64,000 bases of DNA from NCBI GenBank assembly GCA_943737045.1, contig CALSFV010000251.1:429501-493500 (forward strand), read 5' to 3'. How positions within the stretch are numbered: position 1 is the stretch's first letter; each line of letters begins with the position of its first letter. The DNA is from Parapristionchus giblindavisi (Eukaryota; Nematoda; Chromadorea; Rhabditida; Diplogasteridae). Below, piece by piece: positions 25,001 to 45,720 of the stretch. A program made the position numbers and the translations under genes. A model generated the notes under the pieces. It searched no databases. It was given only the letters and a program-made list of their open reading frames with translations, and was not told where the DNA came from.

Positions 25001-28000
25001 TTTCACGTTTAATTCTGCACGGCAAAGAAATAACGAATTAATGTTAACAAAAAACAACGAATATGTTCAGGTCATCGATAAGAAGGCGAAGGATGGATGG
25101 TACGTGCTGCAGACAAACTATGACTGGGACAAGCCCGATATGTATTTGGATCAGCGCACGTGAGTACCTCTAGTACATTTAAAATAATAACATAAACAGA
25201 TGGACTGTTATAGGTTTACTTGGGCGTTAAAAAATAAATAATATGTTAGTTAATAATCTGCCCTATGGTGTTTCGGCCGCTACGTCTACGCATCATAATT
25301 AGTAAAACAGTGGACATGCGCCAAAAGTTCTACTATATAGTCTCCGCTATCCTCATTGCTTGTCTACATTTAAAAGGATAGTTACACGGAGCGTTACCTC
25401 TCTCAATGACCTCTTCATTGCGCACACTATTTCTCTGTTCTTTGTTCTCTAACAAGGGAACGTTCCCAACTTGTCCTGGTCATATTAGATGGCAATAGCA
25501 TGAATAGAATCAGTTTTTGATGCTGATTTCGAATTCGCTTTCAAACGTTGCCCAATCGAGCTGAGCTTCGAGAAAATCGATATTGAAATTCGACTAGTTG
25601 ATTCGAAAATTCACATCTTATCTACCTTATCTACTAAACCACACCAGCAGTTGTTTGGATAATTGATATATGAGTTTATAAACTCATTAGGATGGTTTGT
25701 GTAGAAGTCCACACTAATTTCCGAATCAATTAGACGATTTTCAATATCGATTTTCTCGAAGCTTTGGGCAACGTTTGAAAGCGGATTCGTAATCAGGATC
25801 GAAAACTGATTCTATTCATGCTATTGCCATCTCATATGGCCAGGACAAGTTGGGAACGTTCCCTTGTAAGAACGAAAAAGCATTCGCGTCGAAGAGACCA
25901 TGGAGAGAGATTACGCTTCCTTTAAGACACAGACACTGAGTCTTTGTTCTTATAGAATATTGGGTCATTTTTTTCGTCTCTTCTCTAACAACGAGAGAGC
26001 GTTGATCGTTACAGAGACCGTTGACAAAGATTTCAGACTCTTGAAATAGTCTCTGCTATCCTCATTACATAGCTACATTTAACTGTAAAGATAATCAGTT
26101 AGAAAATATATTTTCTTTCGCAGAGACTCTGGCAACGTGTGCATGCAGAAGCTGACGCAGGCGAGAGTTAGCAAGGCTGGACTTTACCAGGTATTTTTCA
26201 GATTTTTAATAAAAATTACAACATACGATATCAGAAATAATCTACTGGAAAAATAACTTGTACCTCTTGCATTTTCAAACAAATGTAGCGGGTTTCGAAG
26301 GAATTAATGATGATTTATTGTTTGGTACCCACTTCTCATTTTAGTAACGTAATTATTGATCAAAAACGAGGATTCGCTCCAGGTTCTCAGTAGCAAGAGG
26401 AATCTTAACAAATCTACCGTCTACACCTCCATCATGTCGGTATGTAATATTATTAATAACTTTTTTTCATAAAAGGTACAGGTAAAGGGGGTCAAGGCAT
26501 GAGATCTCATTGTCAGCAAAGCACAACATATTCAAGGCACATGAAGTCCTATGGGATATCTCAGCTAGTGATAATTCAGTGCTATTAATTTTAATAGTAT
26601 TAAAAATATAGACATACTAGCAGCTCGTGCGTGCCTACGGCGCACACTCTCCCGACGCTTCAACTCTGCACCAATCTTATTTATTTATTTATTTATTTGA
26701 TACACCCGTGACAGGTGCGACAGCAAATACAGAAACGTTAAGAGAAATAATAAGAATGATAGAAAGGACTTGGGGAAGGTGACAATCCAATATACCCTTT
26801 TGACGATCAAGTGATCGGTAACAAACACGATCACCATTCTGTTTTATATATAGTGTATGATATTTTTTTTAAATTTAGGTCGACGATGGATCGATCGAGA
26901 CGGTCCTGCGAACATGCGAAGACCCTTGTTGGTTCACGTAAAAACACGCCCATATGAATAAATGCCTTTCATTTGCATATCAATTTAATTAGTGATGAAT
27001 AGTGGCAGAAAATATCATTTGCTCCAGGGAAGTTACATCGGTCACACCTCAATTTCTCTTAATTTTAAAGCAACGTGCTAATTTGAAACTCTCTGATCGC
27101 CTTCTTTGCCTGCAAGAGAGCGTTACCAGATCAGTAAGAATTTCTCGGGTGCGTGCCTTTAGCGTGTCTAATCAAAAGTATAAAAGTATAAGCTCGCATG
27201 GTTTTGTGCTTTTGCGGCACGCGAGCTCGTGCATTATTCTCTGTGTGAACAGTAGATTCGATTGGATAATAAATAAACAATATAATAACAATAAAAAATT
27301 ATATATAATATAACAATAAATCGATAATAAATAGACCGATTCTAACCTGAATGAGGCCAATGATGGCGAGCGTATCGTGCTCGCAGGCCATCGGAAGAAT
27401 GTACTCGTACAGATCCGCTCGATTCTCCGTTACCTGGTTGGGGAGCATTTAGATGCACACATAACAGTTAAAGGGGCTGAAACCTCACTCAACGGTCTCT
27501 TCAACGCGCTACGCTCTCTCTCGTTGTTAGAGAGCAGAGAAATAGTGTGTGCAATGAAGAGCCCATTGAGAGAGGTAACGCTCCCTTTAAAGGCAAAGCA
27601 CAGGCTAATTTTACTCTCCGCATTGGCAATACTCTCTCGAAAACAATAAGAGCGAGAGAGTATGGCCAGAGCGGAGAGATCCAAATTATCTTGGCGCGAT
27701 TCTTTAATGAAATACTGCAACTACAACTACGCTACTATAACTACAAAACACTGAGAAAAAATGTTAAAATACCACCCCAGCTGTAATACACGGAGCACAA
27801 GACTTGTGATGTGTTACATCAATACTTTTTGCGTGTTATATTTAGCACTTTATTGCTGCTGTTACTGTGTCAGCTGCAGTTCGATACTACACTTCATTCT
27901 CTGCGTCTGCTAATAAACTACTACTGTAGAGATTGCAACTCTCTCATGTCAGAGTTGCGCGCAAAAGACGATGGAGGCTGAAGGACTCGAACCAACGACC

Positions 28001-31000
28001 TTCCGCTTGCAAGTCGGCTGCTCTACCACTGAGCTAAGCCCCCGTACTCCGCTGTCCGCTCCTCTGTCGCTATGGTTCATCGGGCCGTGGCCATGCATCC
28101 TTTACACTACGGGGTCGTGGCAGTCATGTATGCATAGTGGAGAATGTTTCGATGAGGCTAAGCGTGCACCTCGAGCTAATGTAACTCTCCGCTATGAGCC
28201 CGCTCGACAAAGAAAGCGAGAGAGTGTGACCAGAGCGGAGGGGGTTACACTTTGCTTGGGTCTGCCGTTAAAAATTGTCGTACATATATAATACGTGTTC
28301 TCAGCTGCATCGTACGCAGCTGGCATCATTCAAAATGAACTTATATCAAGTAACTGAAACATACCTTGATCAATCCGCCATTTTCTATGAAGGGAAACTC
28401 GAATGAATAGCCAGTAGCGAGGATCACCTAAATCAACCGGGATATTGATCGAAATCAATCGATAATTGACAGAAATCAATCGATAATTGACAGAAATCAA
28501 TCGATAATTGACCTCATCGACATTATCGATTGATGATCCGTCAGTGAATATGATTCCCGTCTCGGTGAACTTCTCGATCGAAGGTTTCACTTTGATGCTA
28601 CCGCAGATGATCCGATTGGGTAGATCATCGTTCACTGTGGGGTGGGCGCTGTAATTGATTTAACGATTTATCGATTTTTTTTAGAATTTTTCTCTGATTA
28701 GTCATCAAATCTTTTCTGAACAATAATAATCTTATTGGTAAACAACTGGCTTAGAAACTGTATCATTGTTGTTTGTAGACAAATCACCATTATCAGGGAA
28801 AATTAGTCAATACTCACGGTGAACTACATCTTTGAACCATTTAAGGTACAATCCTATATGGCGTACACAACAAATTGTGCCCATTTCGGACAGACAACTA
28901 TGGAAAGATAAAGGACAAGAAAATGCGAATTACAAATTCAGTTAGATTTTTTCAGAATAATAATAGTAATATTAATAATAATACCTCGCAGTTCCAAACG
29001 TCGGCTGTAGCCCATACAATTCGTGATCGAAGCGTTCATTCAGTCGTTTCTTCCCTTGCGAACTGATGATCCATTCTGGATACGCCTTCAATCAACACTT
29101 TTGTACATACTGTCACCTAAATCACCGAAAAAAAATTCCACTTTTTTCTTCTGTCACTTTTTATCATTGTAACTCTTGATTATAAAGTTGAGAATCAACA
29201 CATATTCATACTACGCTGAAATAATTGCCCAAATCGTGCGGCGCAGCGCATCGTGTGATAGAAATGTGGTCGAGCTGTATATATCTAGCAGTGGACGATG
29301 AATGAATAATGGCAGCCATTTCATAATCCGCCGTTATATGTGCTTCTGCTGAACTTCTGAGAAAATTGTGGAGAGTTTTGGGTCCCAAGTGGAAAACAAT
29401 GATGATCCATGACATTTTAATTAATGCAGAAAAGGTTACGGTGTCACTGACTACTAGTCTACTAGTTGTCTACTAGTCAATAAGAATTTAGTTCCCTCAC
29501 GTACCCATCGAACAAACTCGACGAGTCTCGTGTCTCTAGCACAGTCAGACGGTCTTCCATAGTTGAAGACACGATTCCTCACCCATGTTCCACGTCGGGA
29601 GACCATGTACACCTGGAAACAATAATTCATGCCCGATTCAAGATCAATCGATAATGCGGGGTAACATTTCCCGTGTGTGCTTACGTCTCCGTAACGACGG
29701 AGACGTCTACGTAAACTCTGTAGAATGCAAATTTCGATTGGGATTTTGACATAAATGTATTGTTTCTTACTATTAAATGACATTTGTGTCAAAATCCCTT
29801 TCGAAATTTGCATTCTGAAGAGTTTGCGTTGACGTATCCGTCGTTACGGCGTAAGCACATAAGTGATAAGTGTCTCCATCTTTAATCGCGAACGAATGAT
29901 ACTATACCTGTTTGGCACATCTGCTCAGCTCAACCGAGATATCCGCAGCACTATTGCCCACCCCAACGACTACGATATTCTTATCTTCGTAGCCTGGAAT
30001 AATCGATTTTAATAAACCTGATTGGTTGTTATGATAGGTAGGATGAGAACCGATGAATGAGAACCGACTGGATGATAACCATTTCCATATGAGGGCTAAG
30101 CGCTGAAGAATAGACAGTACGGAAATAGTTTTCATCTAGTCGTTTCTCATACCATTCTATATTATAGTACCCCTGATTCAGGAATTGATCAGTACCTTTA
30201 CAGTCCTTGTATGAATGAGCGTGCATGATCTTTCCCTGGTACTTATCCTGTCCGGGCCAGGGTTCAGGGATGTACGGTAGGGTGTGATGGCCACTGCAGA
30301 CGAGGACACAATCGAACGTGGATTGGGTACTTTCACCGGTCCTGAATATTTTATTGTTAAACAAAGCTAAAATTAGACTGAAGTCTTTGTTCTAATCACA
30401 CACACAAACGCAAAGAAAGTTCGAATCTGTGACTAGTATCTTGTTGATCTTCGCAAATAAAAGTTTAAAAATGTAAATGTACATACATCCGTTATTCAAG
30501 GCACAAACTAGGCTAGTAATAATTCAAGGCCAATTCAGTCCGCATTGCCTAATCACTTCTTCGCACCTACTTTATCTCCGCAAATACTTTAATATATAAT
30601 GTCTCACTTCGTATCCAATACTGTAACATTCCATCGACCGGTCCTCGCATAATCCATCGATCGATCGATATTAACGACCTATAAACATCGATTATCGATT
30701 AAAGGGAGCGTAACCTCACTCAATGGTCTCTTCGAAGCGCAATGCTCTCTCGTTGTTAGAGAACAGAAAAATAGTGTGTGCAATGAAGAGACCATTGAGT
30801 GAGGTAACGTTCCCTTTAATCCAAGGCAATTATCGATTTTTGCAGACCCTATGACGAAATAGAATATGGTCGGTCAATCGATAATGTTGCGCGTAGTCCT
30901 TCAGGTATCTGAACATGCTCGAGTTGTGCATGTAATTGGCTTCGTCGGGTCGAGGAGGGAAATCGGAATAGGCGGTCAGCTCCTTTGAAGAATTGATTAC

Positions 31001-32146
31001 TGTAGATTTCATTACCGAAGATTCTGAAAATAATGATAATCATTAATTTAATCTAATAAAAAAGATAATAGACACACGGTAAATTCTCTTATTGTTAGAT
31101 ATTTTTCCAAAATGGCTACTATAGAAAGGCTAGCATACTCCAAACTCTCTCAAATAGACATGTTGGATAATACTCTCTCGCACAAGATAGTAATGGGGAG
31201 TGGAGCTCTGGTATTTTGAAACTTAAAGTCTACTTAAATTACGTCACAGACTTTAAGTAGACTTTAAGTAAACTTAAAGTGAAAGAACATTTGACGAAAT
31301 GCATTACAGTATACCACACCACTTTAAGTAGACTTGCGTTTTACTTTAAGTTTACTTAAAGTCTACTTAAAGTGCGGAGTTTAAGTAGACTTTAAGTTTC
31401 AAAATACCAGAGTGTAAGCTGACTAACAATAAGTTATATCATAGAATGTTTCTCTATTTGTTGAATCTTATGTGGTGTTAAAATCTTGGAAAAGCAGATG
31501 GAAAAGTGAAAAGTGGTGTTAATTTTGCGAAAGTAAAAGGGGTTGGAAAAGTAGCTATCTAACACTCGCTTAAATGGTTAGCATTGTAAAATTGTGTCAA
31601 TTACGAAGCTATGCTACTTTTCCATCTACTTTTCATTTTCCCATCTACTTTTCCAAGATTTTAACACCATATTAGATAACTTATAGTTGCAATGTGAGAG
31701 CGTTTGCCGTCAGTGTAATGCACAGCGTTCTCATGACTTTCAAAGCAAGAACGACCGCTCAACATACAAACTCTCTCGAATACAATGGTCTCTCCTTTGT
31801 CTTGCTTTGGAAGAAAAATGGCTTGGACCAGAATACTGTGAATGATAATACCGTCGGTCTGCTCGGGTTTGTATCTCCACAGCCCACCAATCTCATCCTG
31901 TCCTTCGTAGCACACAACTTCGAAGCCGTACAGTTTCGCATGTCTGAAATATTTTAATCCAACATGGCGAATGAAAATCTCGCACAGTCCACACTCTCGA
32001 ATAAACGAAGACTCATGAGAATTTTGTATAGCGAATAGCTTAAAATAGTTTCAGTTCACAATAGTATAGGATAGTAGTTACCTAATTGCCGGCAATCCGG
32101 AAGCTCCGGCTCCGACGACGCAGACTCGTTTTGTAGCCGAACTCAT
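13085..32146 (-). CDS. Flavin-containing monooxygenase FMO-B (intact, 543 aa)
   Basis: NADPH- and FAD-dependent oxygenase of soft nucleophiles (N, S), probably an ER membrane protein. Sixteen exons, minus strand: 32082-32146, 31852-31943, 30848-31023, 30608-30678, 30196-30341, 29908-29993, 29505-29612, 28985-29085, 28513-28648, 28365-28427, 27347-27433, 14378-14464, 14078-14158, 13874-13935, 13543-13687, 13085-13210. All phases agree. FAD motif GAGASG is at residues 12-17 and NADPH motif GVGNSA at 194-199. The FMO fingerprint appears as YQGKIMHAHSY (Tyr in place of the first Phe). ATGY is at 331-334, and the C-terminus ends in a hydrophobic anchor (SHVILLFAIPSFVLYFILQ). The exon 3 donor (GTCTGC) and exon 8 acceptor (TTGAAG) are weak and set by comparison with FMO-A. 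CTAACAG two bases before ATG could be a trans-splice acceptor. The intron between exons 11 and 12 is 12,882 bp and contains two antisense ceramidase genes. Confidence 0.93.
13391..13510. mobile_element. Family A MITE in the last FMO-B intron
   Basis: Complete, flanked by TTAA: TTAAAGGTTCACCCGAGCTA to CACGGGGTGTGTCTTTAA. Confidence 0.85.
14914..15032 (+). mobile_element. Family D element in the FMO-B long intron
   Basis: ACAGCGTTCTCATGACTTTC to CCAGAATACTGT, about 119 bp and nearly identical to the other copies. It lies about 460 bp upstream of ceramidase copy 1. Confidence 0.9.
16649..16694. repeat. Poly-C tracts upstream of exon 3 of ceramidase copy 1
   Basis: Two runs of about 10 and 14 C, in the intron 30-75 bp before the exon 3 acceptor. 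Such runs are prone to length error. Confidence 0.9.
17053..17170. mobile_element. Family A MITE in ceramidase copy 1 intron 3
   Basis: ACACACCGAGCTAATTTTTT to AAAATTAGCTCGAGATATG, ending 47 bp before exon 4. Confidence 0.8.
17869..17985. mobile_element. Family A MITE adjoining the exon 7 acceptor
   Basis: Starts CCTTAAAGGCGCATT and ends AGCTCGGGGTGTTGCT. The acceptor TTTGCAG follows within a few bases, so the element supplies the sequence next to the splice site of ceramidase copy 1 exon 7. Confidence 0.8.
18168..18289. mobile_element. Family A MITE in ceramidase copy 1 intron 7
   Basis: TTAAAGGCTCACCCCAGGCT to AGCTCGGGATGTCACTTTAA; complete and TTAA-flanked. Confidence 0.85.
19051..19484. 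mobile_element. Family G palindromic element in ceramidase copy 1 intron 9
   Basis: Long inverted arms (ACAAGGGGAAGCTCCCAACT ... GTTGCGAGCATCCCCTTGT), arm length about 170 bp around a spacer. The relative at 25454-25867 is in the same intron of the paralog. Confidence 0.85.
19501..19599. mobile_element. Family A MITE in ceramidase copy 1 intron 9
   Basis: CCTCTCCACTCTGGTAACAC to AAATTAGCTCAAGTG; the left end is missing, close behind the family G element. Confidence 0.75.
19766..19883 (+). mobile_element. Family D element in ceramidase copy 1 intron 10
   Basis: ACAGCGTTCTCATGGCTTTC to CCAGAATACTGT. A degenerate relative may lie at about 20115-20195. Confidence 0.9.
20806..20919. mobile_element. 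Family A MITE between the two ceramidase genes
   Basis: TTAAGGCACACCCGAGTATA to GCGGAGTAAGCTCGATTG, ending near ATTAAGG. The interval 20386-21100 between the genes holds nothing else I recognise and should include the copy 2 promoter. Confidence 0.75.
21101..26941 (+). CDS. Acid ceramidase / NAAA-family amidase (intact, 395 aa)
   Basis: Lysosomal N-terminal-nucleophile amidase that cleaves ceramide to sphingosine and fatty acid. It would be made as a proenzyme that self-cleaves before the catalytic Cys. Exons: 21101-21247, 21636-21713, 22257-22388, 22646-22770, 23365-23436, 23771-23859, 24099-24253, 24667-24780, 25071-25159, 26124-26190, 26383-26439, 26879-26941, in phase to TAA. The signal peptide is MKALIFALLLLVPCITAEA. 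The catalytic set known from human acid ceramidase is present: Cys145 (GCTSIVAMDPNGK), Arg161 and Asp164 (GRNLDFG), Asn320 (QTNYD) and Arg333 (DQRT). The last two have the same numbers as in the human protein. The C-terminus is CEDPCWFT. The exon 4 donor is GC (GGAAG|GCAAGT). The exon 8 acceptor (CCATTAAG) abuts a MITE. An alternative name is N-acylethanolamine acid amidase, but length and C-terminus favour acid ceramidase. Confidence 0.94.
21555..21613. repeat. LINE/SINE-type 3' tail fragment with (AAAT)n
   Basis: CGTTTCAAATGTTGTCACCT runs into TTGGATGTATGATAAATAAA. The reverse complement recurs at 39692-39745 beside the LINE, so it is a dispersed element end. Confidence 0.6.
21905..22014. 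repeat. Palindromic MITE-like element in ceramidase intron 2
   Basis: GTGTTATCCACGTAAATAAG is answered by its inverse (CTTATGCTACGTGGATAACAC) about 70 bases later, with an inner AACACTT hairpin. A partial relative is at 52870-52925. Confidence 0.75.
22464..22573. mobile_element. Family A MITE in ceramidase copy 2 intron 3
   Basis: ACAGACACACCCCAAGGTAG to TTAGCTTGGGGTGTCACTTTAA; part of the left hairpin arm is lost. Confidence 0.8.
22863..22892 (+). repeat. Duplicated exon 4 tail inside ceramidase copy 2 intron 4
   Basis: TCTAATGGAAAGATCTTACA followed by TGGAAGGTTAACC repeats the last 28 bases of exon 4 (22744-22772) with a few changes, 119 bp downstream. It brings a GT donor where the true exon has GC. 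Confidence 0.75.
23037..23272. mobile_element. Family E element (TA target), diverged
   Basis: TTGTGCGTATAAAATGTACT to AAGTGATTTTTATAAGCTCAA, flanked by TA. It lies inside a LINE relic whose uninterrupted relative is at about 230-300. Confidence 0.75.
23455..23570. mobile_element. Family A MITE in ceramidase copy 2 intron 5
   Basis: TTAAAGGCGGTATCGAAGCT to CACCTCGGGGTAT; complete hairpin. Confidence 0.8.
24541..24665. mobile_element. Family B MITE abutting the exon 8 acceptor
   Basis: TTAAAGGGAGCGATACCTTT to GGTTGCACTCCCATTAA. The AG of the exon 8 acceptor is formed by the last A of the element end (or target copy) and the next G, so the splice site now uses TE sequence upstream. Confidence 0.85.
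24807..24927. mobile_element. Family A MITE in ceramidase copy 2 intron 8
   Basis: TTAAAGGGACATCATGAGCT to AGCTCTAGGTGTGTCCTTTA, starting 27 bp after the exon 8 donor. Confidence 0.8.
25383..25924. mobile_element. Family B MITE split by a nested family G element
   Basis: The left half (ACACGGAGCGTTACCTCTCT ... GTTCTCTAAC) ends at about 25453. The right half (GAACGAAAAAGCATTCGCGT ... ACGCTTCCTTTAA) resumes at about 25868. Confidence 0.85.
25454..25867. mobile_element. Family G palindromic element, nested
   Basis: Arms ACAAGGGAACGTTCCCAACT and AGTTGGGAACGTTCCCTTGT, with arm length about 190 bp. It is inserted into the family B copy described above. Confidence 0.9.
26957..26962 (+). terminator. 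Poly(A) signal of ceramidase copy 2
   Basis: AATAAA lies 16 bp after the stop codon, a normal position for a nematode gene with a short 3' UTR. Confidence 0.7.
27064..27163. mobile_element. Family A MITE
   Basis: TTTAAAGCAACGTGCTAATT to TTTCTCGGGTGCGTGCCTTTA; diverged, between the ceramidase 3' end and FMO-B exon 11. Confidence 0.7.
27468..27590. mobile_element. Family B MITE in FMO-B intron 11-10
   Basis: TTAAAGGGGCTGAAACCTCA to GGTAACGCTCCCTTTAA. Its TTAA is shared with the following family A copy. Confidence 0.85.
27588..27706. mobile_element. Family A MITE, joined to a family B copy
   Basis: TTAAAGGCAAAGCACAGGCT to ATCTTGGCGCGATTCTTTAA; complete. Confidence 0.85.
27968..28045 (-). tRNA. 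tRNA-Ala(UGC)-like sequence, probable pseudogene
   Basis: On the minus strand it reads GGGGGCTTAGCTCAGTGGTA, then GAGC, an anticodon loop CTTGCAA (UGC), and GTTGGTTCGAGTCC, ending AGCCTCCA. The acceptor stem pairs over 7 bp (one G-U) and the D stem is perfect. The anticodon stem has two mismatches and the T stem two, which argues against a working tRNA. It lies in an FMO-B intron. Confidence 0.55.
28161..28270. mobile_element. Family A MITE in an FMO-B intron
   Basis: CGTGCACCTCGAGCTAATGT to CTTTGCTTGGGTCTGCCGTTAA; the hairpin is shortened. Confidence 0.75.
29674..29860. mobile_element. Palindromic MITE-like element in an FMO-B intron
   Basis: GTGCTTACGTCTCCGTAACG has its imperfect inverse CGTCGTTACGGCGTAAGCAC at the far end, and GAAATTTGCATTC pairs inside. 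Confidence 0.8.
30699..30819. mobile_element. Family B MITE filling FMO-B intron 3
   Basis: Complete (TTAAAGGGAGCGTAACCTCA to GTAACGTTCCCTTTAA). The host intron (30679-30847) is 169 bp, so the element is about 70% of it. Confidence 0.9.
31205..31415. mobile_element. Family F palindromic element in an FMO-B intron
   Basis: GCTCTGGTATTTTGAAACTT to TTTCAAAATACCAGAGTGT. Nearly base-for-base the same as the copy at 47363-47575. Confidence 0.9.
31430..31685. mobile_element. Palindromic element in an FMO-B intron
   Basis: TAAGTTATAT near the left is answered by ATAACTTATA at the right. GTGTTAAAATCTTGGAAAAG pairs with CTTTTCCAAGATTTTAACAC. Confidence 0.8.
31722..31839 (+). mobile_element. Family D element beside FMO-B exon 2
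   Basis: ACAGCGTTCTCATGACTTTC to CCAGAATACTGT. It ends 13 bp from the 3' border of exon 2. Confidence 0.9.
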
Positions 32147-32739
32147 CGCTGTTAGTGAACCAGAAAGGTAGGGATTACGGTGCGATATAGAGTTGCAGAG
32201 CTTTGATTGAGGGGCCAACAATAAGATCAACTGATCTATTTGAGCAAAGAAAATTCAAGTGATTGTGAAGGTTTTTATGATTTTATGAGCTGTGTAACCA
32301 ATCGGTTTATCTTTATTGATTTTTTGCGTAATTTATCACGATGACTTTTGAATATAGCGTTATTGACAGTTTCCTAAGACAAAAAGTATTTTTATCGGCT
32401 AGACTGCTTTTTGCTGACCATGAATAGAAAATGTTCTAGCCACAATACTTTCATTTTATTTGTCTTCAGGAAAGATTTGTTCACAACATACAAATATATT
32501 TATTTTGTTTCCTCAAAAAACCTTTATCATAACAGTATTAAAATAAAAGAAAGAGTTATGGAAGTCGAGTAAACACAAATTCATCGCAATTAGTGAGAAT
32601 TACACGCAGAAAATAATTTAATAGGATAGTTCGAATAGCAGATCGAATTTTCAGTTTATGAGGGACAGAGAATGCGACCTTTTTCTTCTTTCAAAAGGTG
32701 TGCAATGCGATATAATTAGTATACTGTCAGTAAAAAAGT

Positions 32740-33052
32740 ACGTCTGTAAAAACCTTGCTACTACCTTGTAAACACAGAAGTACTCTCTGCTAACGACAGA
32801 AAAATTCGTTGAGTGATCTACATTCCCCGCCTCTTTCCCTCCCTTCCCTCCTCGCGCTCTCTCGGATCTCCGTACTGTCTAGCTCAAGACCAAACCCTTC
32901 TGAAGTTCACCGTACCGATTATAAATAATATATATATATATATATATATATATTTCGCACTAATTTAAGTTTTCTTTAGAAAGATCAAACCAGCGGCAAC
33001 GAATTGTAGTTTCTCTCGTACCAAATAAAACAAGTGTTTTTATACTGTCCGA
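32740..33052. mobile_element. Family E-like element, diverged
   Basis: Its right end ACCAAATAAAACAAGTGTTT and ATACTGTCCG matches the family; the left end is unclear. Confidence 0.55.
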
Positions 33053-33112
33053 AGTAATGTAGTTCCAAGCTCTCAAATTTAAACTCCGGCAAAGTGGGAA
33101 CTTTAAAGGCAC

Positions 33113-33222
33113 TTTAAAGGAGCTAATTTTACTCTCCGCTCTGGCAATGCTCTCTCGTTGTCTTTTTCTACGAGAGAGTTTGACCAGAGCGGTGAGTAAA
33201 ATAAGCTCGGGGTGTGCATTTA
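33113..33222. mobile_element. Family A MITE
   Basis: TTAAAGGAGCTAATTTTACT to AAATAAGCTCGGGGTGTGC; intergenic. Confidence 0.8.
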
Positions 33223-34475
33223 TTATTATTCATTAGATAGAATTTATTTATTTTATTCATTTATTTATAAAGATAAATATATCAAAGACAAACTGAAGTT
33301 TCTCCTTACTTTCATCTTCTTCTCTTCAAGCTGAAACATATCCTAAATGTTAACAAAGAATATGCTAATTTAAGCCACCCCAATGATCCCTCTCTCTAGT
33401 TTTTCTCATGCTTTCACATTTATTCAATGTAAGTGAAGTTAATTAATTAATTAATGGAAAACTCTTTTAGACAATACTTCACAATTCTCATGAGCTCAAA
33501 ATATTTTAGCTCCAGTGTTTGTAATGCAACACATTAACTGTTATGCAGCACAAAACTATTGGGTGGGAGTTTTTGTCACTAAACGGCTGGCCTAGACTGT
33601 GGTGCTATGGTACGAGGTCGTGGTGTGTGGGTTAAAGAAGAGATTAATTGCAAATTATTTAATCACAGTATTTACAGTATTAAATTAATAGTATTACGTA
33701 CAAGTAAAAGTATGCATGCACTTTAAATGTAGATTTTTAAATATAATTAAGTTAGCCAATATGTGCCCTATGGTGTTTCGGCCGCTACGTAATTATTACA
33801 AAAGATCGAGGAAAATCTATATTCGCAAAGAACGAGAATTGGATTGATAGTGGCGGATGCTATTATTTCTGCAATCAATCGGTTTATCTTTCTTGCTTTT
33901 TTTGCGTACTTTATCACGATGACTTTAGCATATAGCGTTATTGACAGTTTCCTAAGACAAAAAGTATTTTTATCGGCTAGACTGCTTTTTGTGTGACCGT
34001 TAATAGAAAATGTTTGAGTCGAAACGCTCTTATTTTATTTGTCTACAAGAAAGACTTGCTCTCATGTTATCTTTTTATTACGCGCGAAATACAATATTTT
34101 CATTTCCTCAACAAAAAAAACGTTTTGATAATATTTGATCAGAAATTCATATTTGAAAAGAACACGACGAAAATACTTTTAAAAAGTTAACAGAAAAACA
34201 GAAAAGAGAAAAAAAAATAAATATAATAATAATAAGCAGTTCGAATTACGAGGTGGAGGTTTATTCGTTAACGAGGATCTATTGTAGTTTCGACTTCTGT
34301 TCGTCTTTCTGGTACAGTGTAAATAGTAAATAAAATCGAGGTAGATTACGTTGATTTAAAAAGAAAATTTATCAGAAAATCATATTTATCAGCAATAATA
34401 CACATCAAGAATAAAAAAATTAAGAAAGTGATACTTCAAATCACCTTTTTCGCTTTAAAGAAGGAAAACCAGGGT

Positions 34476-34693
34476 ATTGTCCGTATAAAATGTACTTGCA
34501 TAATTGCATTGCTACTGCTGCTAATCAAAGGAAGAACTATTGATTAACGCCCCACTCTTTCCTCCTTTCCTGCCTCGCTCTCTCTGATCTACCTACTCTC
34601 TCACCGGTGCTCTCTCTCTAAACATAGGAATTCATTGTGGCAGTGGTTGGTTACCCTCGTACCAAATAAACAAGTGTTTTTTATACGGTCAAT
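34476..34693. mobile_element. Family E MITE, complete
   Basis: TTGTCCGTATAAAATGTACT to TTTTTATACGGTCAA, flanked by TA on both sides, about 218 bp. Ends and target resemble Tc1/mariner-derived MITEs. Confidence 0.85.
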
Positions 34694-34816
34694 ATGTCTG
34701 GTGAGCTATTACATATCATGAAGAACATCGGCACAACAGTGTGTCATTACAAGTATTCCCCTAGTAAAAAAAGAACTTTTGGGTCTCCTTCTTTAATAAT
34801 AGAACTTTAAATCAAA

Positions 34817-45720
<10,904 letters not shown>

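Larger units (their letters stand above)
32147..34816. other. Intergenic region between FMO-A 3' end and FMO-B 5' end
   Basis: Contains the FMO-B promoter. A block of about 190 bp (TTATCACGATGACTTT, AGCGTTATTGACAGTTTCCT, TTTTATCGGCTAGACTGCTT) occurs at 32282-32480 and again at 33874-34055. Each is followed by a family E-like element. (TA)n lies at 32930-32953. No gene is visible. Confidence 0.6.
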
